From NCBI GenBank assembly GCA_034509425.1, contig JAVTVJ010001167.1, forward strand, positions 1 to 64,000: a stretch of DNA of 64,000 nucleotides, read 5' to 3'. Of this stretch, positions 59,893 to 64,000 are shown in pieces (within the stretch, counting starts at the first letter, position 1; each line of letters starts with the position of its first letter). The position numbers and the translations under genes were made by a program. The notes below the pieces were generated by a model that was not told the DNA's origin, made no database searches, and saw only the letters and a list, made by a program, of their open reading frames with translations. This stretch comes from Eopsaltria australis. Taxonomy: Eukaryota > Chordata > Aves > Passeriformes > Petroicidae.

Positions 59893-62237
59893 ATGAACCC
59901 CACAGGTCTCTGCCCACCAGCAGCCAGCTGGAAGCTGCCAGACCCCATCAGCAGGAGCCAAGACCAAAGGCTGGAGAGAGAGTGTCCTCTCCAGGTGATT
60001 CACACACACCTGCCCATAATCCATGTTGGTGGGAATGCAGGACATGGCACACACTGAAACCACCACCACTTTGCAAATCCATCCATCCCTCCACCCTGCC
60101 AAACCCAAACTCTGAGCTGATCCCCCAGAGCCAACTACCCCAGAGAGAGTCGGGAGTGAAGGAGGCGAATGAACAGCAGATACCCAAATATTCAAAATAC
60201 AAAAGGTTAAAAGCAGCACAGACTGTGAAAACAAAGGCTTGGGCTTCAAAACAACCTCAAAGCACCATTTCAGGGAAATTTCTGAGGGTGTTTGTTACCG
60301 CCAGTGCCATGAAGGCGATGGATTTAAGGAACTGGGACGTGCTGGAAACAGGCTCTGCCGGAGGGGCCGTGAGTCACCCGCTCCGAGCGGGCACGGCCAG
60401 CAAACAAACCCCCAGAGCAGCACACAAACACTGATAACACTGCACCAGGCAACAGCCACAGGACCTTTCAGCAGCTGAACTAATCTATTCCCACTGTTAC
60501 GCCGCGTTACTTCAGACACAAAGTAGGGAATTATTTTTTTTTCCCTTTTCCCTGCTAATTAACATTTGTTCGCGCACAAAATGCGGCAGCCGGTGCCAAG
60601 CGGACATACCTAGATAGAGCCTAATATTAGATTTCACAAAAGCATTCATCCTGTCTAAACAAACATCCTCCATAGAGTGCTAACCCCAAAATCTTTGCCC
60701 AGACAGATGTTCCCACTGCGGGCACGGCTCGGCGTTGTTCCCTGGGACGGAGCGAAGCCTCCACATCCATGACCATCCCCAATTAACCCAGGCACGGACA
60801 GGAAAACACTCTAGTATTTTAGGAAGCTCTGCAGAAAGCTTCCTTTCGAATTTAAAACCAGATCAGTCATTATTTGTCTTCAGCAGAAGCTTTGTTCAAG
60901 GTCTCTCCTTCAAGTTACTTTTTGTTACAGTCAATGTCCTGCTTTTAAGAGCTGGGAAAATTCACTGGCAAATGATAGAGGGTGTTGATTAACCAATATA
61001 TGGCTCAGGTCTGGTCTAACAGGCAGGAGGCTGAAATGGGAAAGCAAGTTTTTTAACAATTTGTTACACACAGTAGCAAGAAAAACAGGAAGTAGGTGTT
61101 TATTAGCAGTTTCCAAATATACCAGCCAAAATAAAACTCCCCGTGCAGTCTGAGGTATTCAAAATACAGCGACGACCAGAATTCCTCAGATTATAAGAGG
61201 GTAATTAATCACAAACAGTGTTCACAGACCAGTGATTTGGAAACTTCCTTTTTATTGAAGATCTGGATCAAGAGCAAACTTCAAAGCAAAGCTAATTGAT
61301 CTGAGATTCATTGCGTCTGGGCGATAAAGCAAAAAAATTAAAATATCATCCTGACGCAGCCAGGTCCGTGGTTTACATTCACCCTGCCCTGACAGCCTGT
61401 AAAGCACATTAAAAAGCCATTTTTCACTGGATGCTATGGCTCTGACCTATTGCAACATAAAAGCTATTCATACACGGGAGACTGTTGCTTCCTCACAATC
61501 AGTGCATTGCACCCAAAGCCAGCCGTGTTATTCCAGGCTTGTTCCTCAGGAATGTGAGCATATCTTGGAGGCTGATTCATAAAAGGAAGAGAGCAGCCCA
61601 CTTCTGGGCCAGGCTCACATGCTTTATTCAGAAGTGAAATTTTCTGAATTTTGTTTGGCTCCGGCACCTCTTAACTCTGCTGGAGCCAGGAGAGCAACTG
61701 GAAATGAGCAGCTCTGTCCTCATTTTTCTAAAAATTGCCAGAAAATAGTGGGGTTCACCAATTTTTCTCCATCAAGGTTACATGTACATCCCAGCCAGGA
61801 GACTGCCATTCACCAGCAGCCACAATTAATTTAAATATTTGTCATTTAACCTATATAATTTGTCACCTAAGTCATCTGGCTTTTTTTCCTTGTCCTCCAC
61901 TGGAGGATTTAACAGGTCCCAGTGATACTTCCATGAACACACAGCCCCACTCTAAACCCATAAAACATAAAAAATATAAAATCAGTAAGCTTTCAAAGGA
62001 ATTTTCTCCTGGCATGTACCACAGATGCTCCTCAGTCCCACACAGGATCCTGTCATCTGATTTCACAGAGGCTGAGCCCTGGGGGCAAGGGAAGCAGCTG
62101 GATTTTTGCAGGGTTAATTTTCGTGTCAGACTGGACTGGCATGGATGGATACAGAGTTTGCAAGAAGGAGAGAGTGAGTTTCTTTTCTGACTGTAATAAA
62201 TTTCCAGGCTGAAAGCACTCACACCAAGCAGAGCTTT
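59893..62237. other. Unique non-coding sequence with CpG patches
   Basis: No gene recognised. CpG-containing stretches lie at 60340-60400, 60498-60605 and 60715-60760. The 61180-61460 part is repeat-free, AT-leaning DNA with TAATTAAT and TAATTGAT cores, a candidate conserved non-coding element. Confidence 0.45.
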
Positions 62238-62756
62238 TCAATCCCAGAATGGTTTGGATTGGAAAGGACCTTAAAGCCCATCCCATTCCACCCCTGCCAT
62301 GGTCAGGGACACCTTCCACTGTCCCAGGTTGCTCCAAGCCCTGTCCAACCTGGCCTTGGACACTTCCAGGGATCCAGGGGCAGCCACAGCTTCTCTGGCC
62401 AGCCTCAGCAGGGCCTCCCCACCCTCACAGCCAGGAATTCCTTCCCAATAGCCCATCTATCCCTCCCCTCTGGCAGTGGGAAGCCATTCCCTGTGTCCTG
62501 TTCCTCCATGCCTTGTCCCCAGTCCCTCTCCAGCTCTCCTGGAGCCCCTTCAGGCCCTGCAAGGGGCTCTGAGCTCTCCCTGGAGCCTTCTCTTCTCCAG
62601 GTGAGCACCCCCAGCTCTCCCAGCCTGGCTCCAGAGCAGGGGGGCTCCAGTCCTTGGAGCATCTCCATGGCCTCCTCTGGACTGTCTCCAGCAGCTCCAG
62701 GTCCCTCTGGATGTTGGGAGCCCCAGAACTGGGCACGGAACTCCAGACACTTCCAT
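62238..62756 (-). mobile_element. CR1 LINE 3' fragment
   Basis: About 520 bp of the same subfamily as 15395-15965, in opposite orientation. The minus strand reads 'GKEFLAVRVGRPC' and hits a stop, because a 1-bp deletion near 62402 shifts the frame in the GRPWHRVPREA segment. The 3' end lies at about 62238-62260 (antisense AATCCCAGAATGGTTTGGAT). The upstream part includes antisense CTGGCTCCAGAGCAGGGGGG and GGCCTCCTCTGGACTGTCTC. Confidence 0.96.
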
Positions 62757-64000
62757 CTATGCTTCCTCTTTGTTTTCCTGGATAGTCTGAGGAGTCACTG
62801 GCAAATAAATACTCAGGTGATTCTCCCTTCAGCCCCAGACCCTGCTGGGGAGTTCTGCATCCCAAAGTAGGTAAATGATCAATTCCTTGGAAAAGAAACT
62901 CTTAGCTGCCTCTGACCAGGAGATGAGCCCTGGCTCTTCGCTCCTAGAAAAGTTCTCAGGGGGTGAAGTCTGGGGAAAGGTCTTGATCCTGCTAGGAAGA
63001 CAGAAGTCCCAGCCAGGCCGTGGGATGGGTGTGCTTGGATCACACACCAAAACCCTTCCAAAGCCAAGACTTCCCACTTCAAACTCTGTCAAAACACAGA
63101 CGATGCGGACGCATCCAATTTATTCTCAATAGGTTTTGCAGACTTTCACTTTGCTGGGCTGCTTTCCTGGAATCAAAGGCAGAAACCTCTAAGCTGCCAG
63201 ATCTCCAAAACCTCTGATAAAGATTTAATCCTAAATGCAGGCTGTGATCATTTGATTTTTATTCTTTTTTTTTTGTCTGTCATCTGCTGATATCACACCT
63301 GTGTCATGCTCTCAGCCAGGCAGCCCAGTGCTGTGAACAGGAAAGATCACCACGAACAAAACCTTTTACAAGGGATTAAATTTCATCTAAAAGCATGTAA
63401 TTCTCCATAGCCAGGAGCAGTTTCTAATCTTCATATGTAGGAACTTACAAGGCAAGGAATTCAAAGCCACCGGATTAAATGAAAAATGTGAATGAAAAGC
63501 TACATGCTGATACTCAGCTGACCTAGGCAAGTTACTGTACATTTTTCAAAGTTTTAAATTACCACTAATGGAAAACGTGGGGAGTAAGGCTGAAGTGTCT
63601 CTCTACATCATTCCTTTAAAAAAAAAAAAAAAAAAGAAGTCCAAAACAATGAATGAATATTTTCAGCTTAGCCCCTGATGCTTTCCAACACAGTTGGCCT
63701 CACTCTGCTCTTACTGTATAGATCAGCAGGTATCATCGGATTAGATTAAGACCAGCTGTTGGTTTCTAGTAAAGGAATTTCCCAAAAAGGTAAAATATAA
63801 TTCAAGCTTAGCAGCCTAGATACTTTGGAAGAATAAAAAGCTCTGGTCGTGACTGTAAAAAGCAGAGAAAAAGACATTATAAAGCATTTAAGAGCTTTGG
63901 TTTCAATTATTTTATATTAAAGGATAGGTAAGCTTAAATTGCTCAGACTCTTTATAAAAAATAAAAGGGATTGTAAATAAAATTGGAAACAGATATACAA
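62757..64000. other. Unique non-coding sequence
   Basis: No gene recognised. An 18-A run lies at 63618-63635. The last 700 bp are AT-rich single-copy DNA running to the window edge. Confidence 0.5.
63618..63635 (+). repeat. Poly-A run (18 nt)
   Basis: Eighteen A residues in AT-rich DNA. No upstream coding remnant or clear polyadenylation context. Confidence 0.95.

Noticed and set aside
35836..63635. Poly-A runs at 35836-35853 and 63618-63635 as tails of processed pseudogenes
   Set aside because: No coding remnant, polyadenylation signal in the right place or target-site duplication was found upstream of either run.
1..64000. CRISPR arrays, prokaryotic operons, tRNA or rRNA genes, phage or plasmid modules
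   Set aside because: No spaced direct repeats, Shine-Dalgarno-led gene series, tRNA box A/B pairs or rRNA-like sequence were seen. The CR1 content and the repeat spectrum are those of a bird nuclear genome.

Overview
The window reads as non-coding nuclear DNA from a bird, most likely a songbird (passerine). The main evidence is fifteen 5'-truncated CR1 LINE fragments. Many carry the tail wording familiar from passerine genomes (a block reading roughly 'gatccaggggcagccacagc' in antisense) and end in degenerate ATTCTRTGATT-type 3' termini. Several still encode recognisable pieces of the CR1 ORF2 C-terminus, such as 'RVGRPWHRVPREAVAA'. The remaining repeats are short tandem arrays. I find no convincing protein-coding exon, tRNA, rRNA, CRISPR array, prokaryotic operon or intact mobile element. 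The stretch looks intergenic or deep-intronic. The bird assignment comes from remembered family features, not from a search.

Layout. 0-10.5 kb: a (GGAGA)n array cut by the left edge, two minus-strand CR1 tails (1.4 and 2.3 kb), a (GGAT)n array, a CpG-enriched unique block (4.9-5.6 kb), an old plus-strand CR1 (6.8 kb) and two plus-strand tails (9.9 and 10.4 kb). 10.5-21.4 kb: unique sequence with a 20-bp x 3 degenerate tandem repeat (11.54 kb) and CR1 copies at 15.4, 19.1 and 21.2 kb. 21.4-33.0 kb: no CR1 recognised. This block holds the best regulatory candidate (a CpG cluster with a YY1-like site and a downstream GTAAGT, 21.8-22.3 kb), a purine-skewed segment (26.9-27.5 kb), a CpG patch with a nested inverted repeat (28.7 kb), a 234-nt pure-purine tract (30.8-31.0 kb) and a palindrome-rich CpG patch (32.3 kb). 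33.0-38.2 kb: two CR1 copies flanking unique DNA, and a G-quadruplex motif at 37.8 kb. 38.2-49.9 kb: a second CR1-free block, AT-rich and nearly ORF-free at 45.8-48.1 kb, with a (TAAAA)n array at 48.9 kb. 49.9-64 kb: five CR1 copies, an AT-rich inverted repeat between two microsatellites (50.3-50.7 kb) and three CpG patches (53.1, 56.0 and 60.5 kb).

Open frames of 60-230 codons occur throughout on both strands, but none matches a protein I recognise. The longest are explained by CR1 antisense or tail sequence, by simple repeats or by chance. No set of genes working together can be described. The observations worth following concern DNA structure, CpG-dense unannotated elements and the distribution of retrotransposons. 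I found no sign of a new biological system that I could defend from sequence alone.
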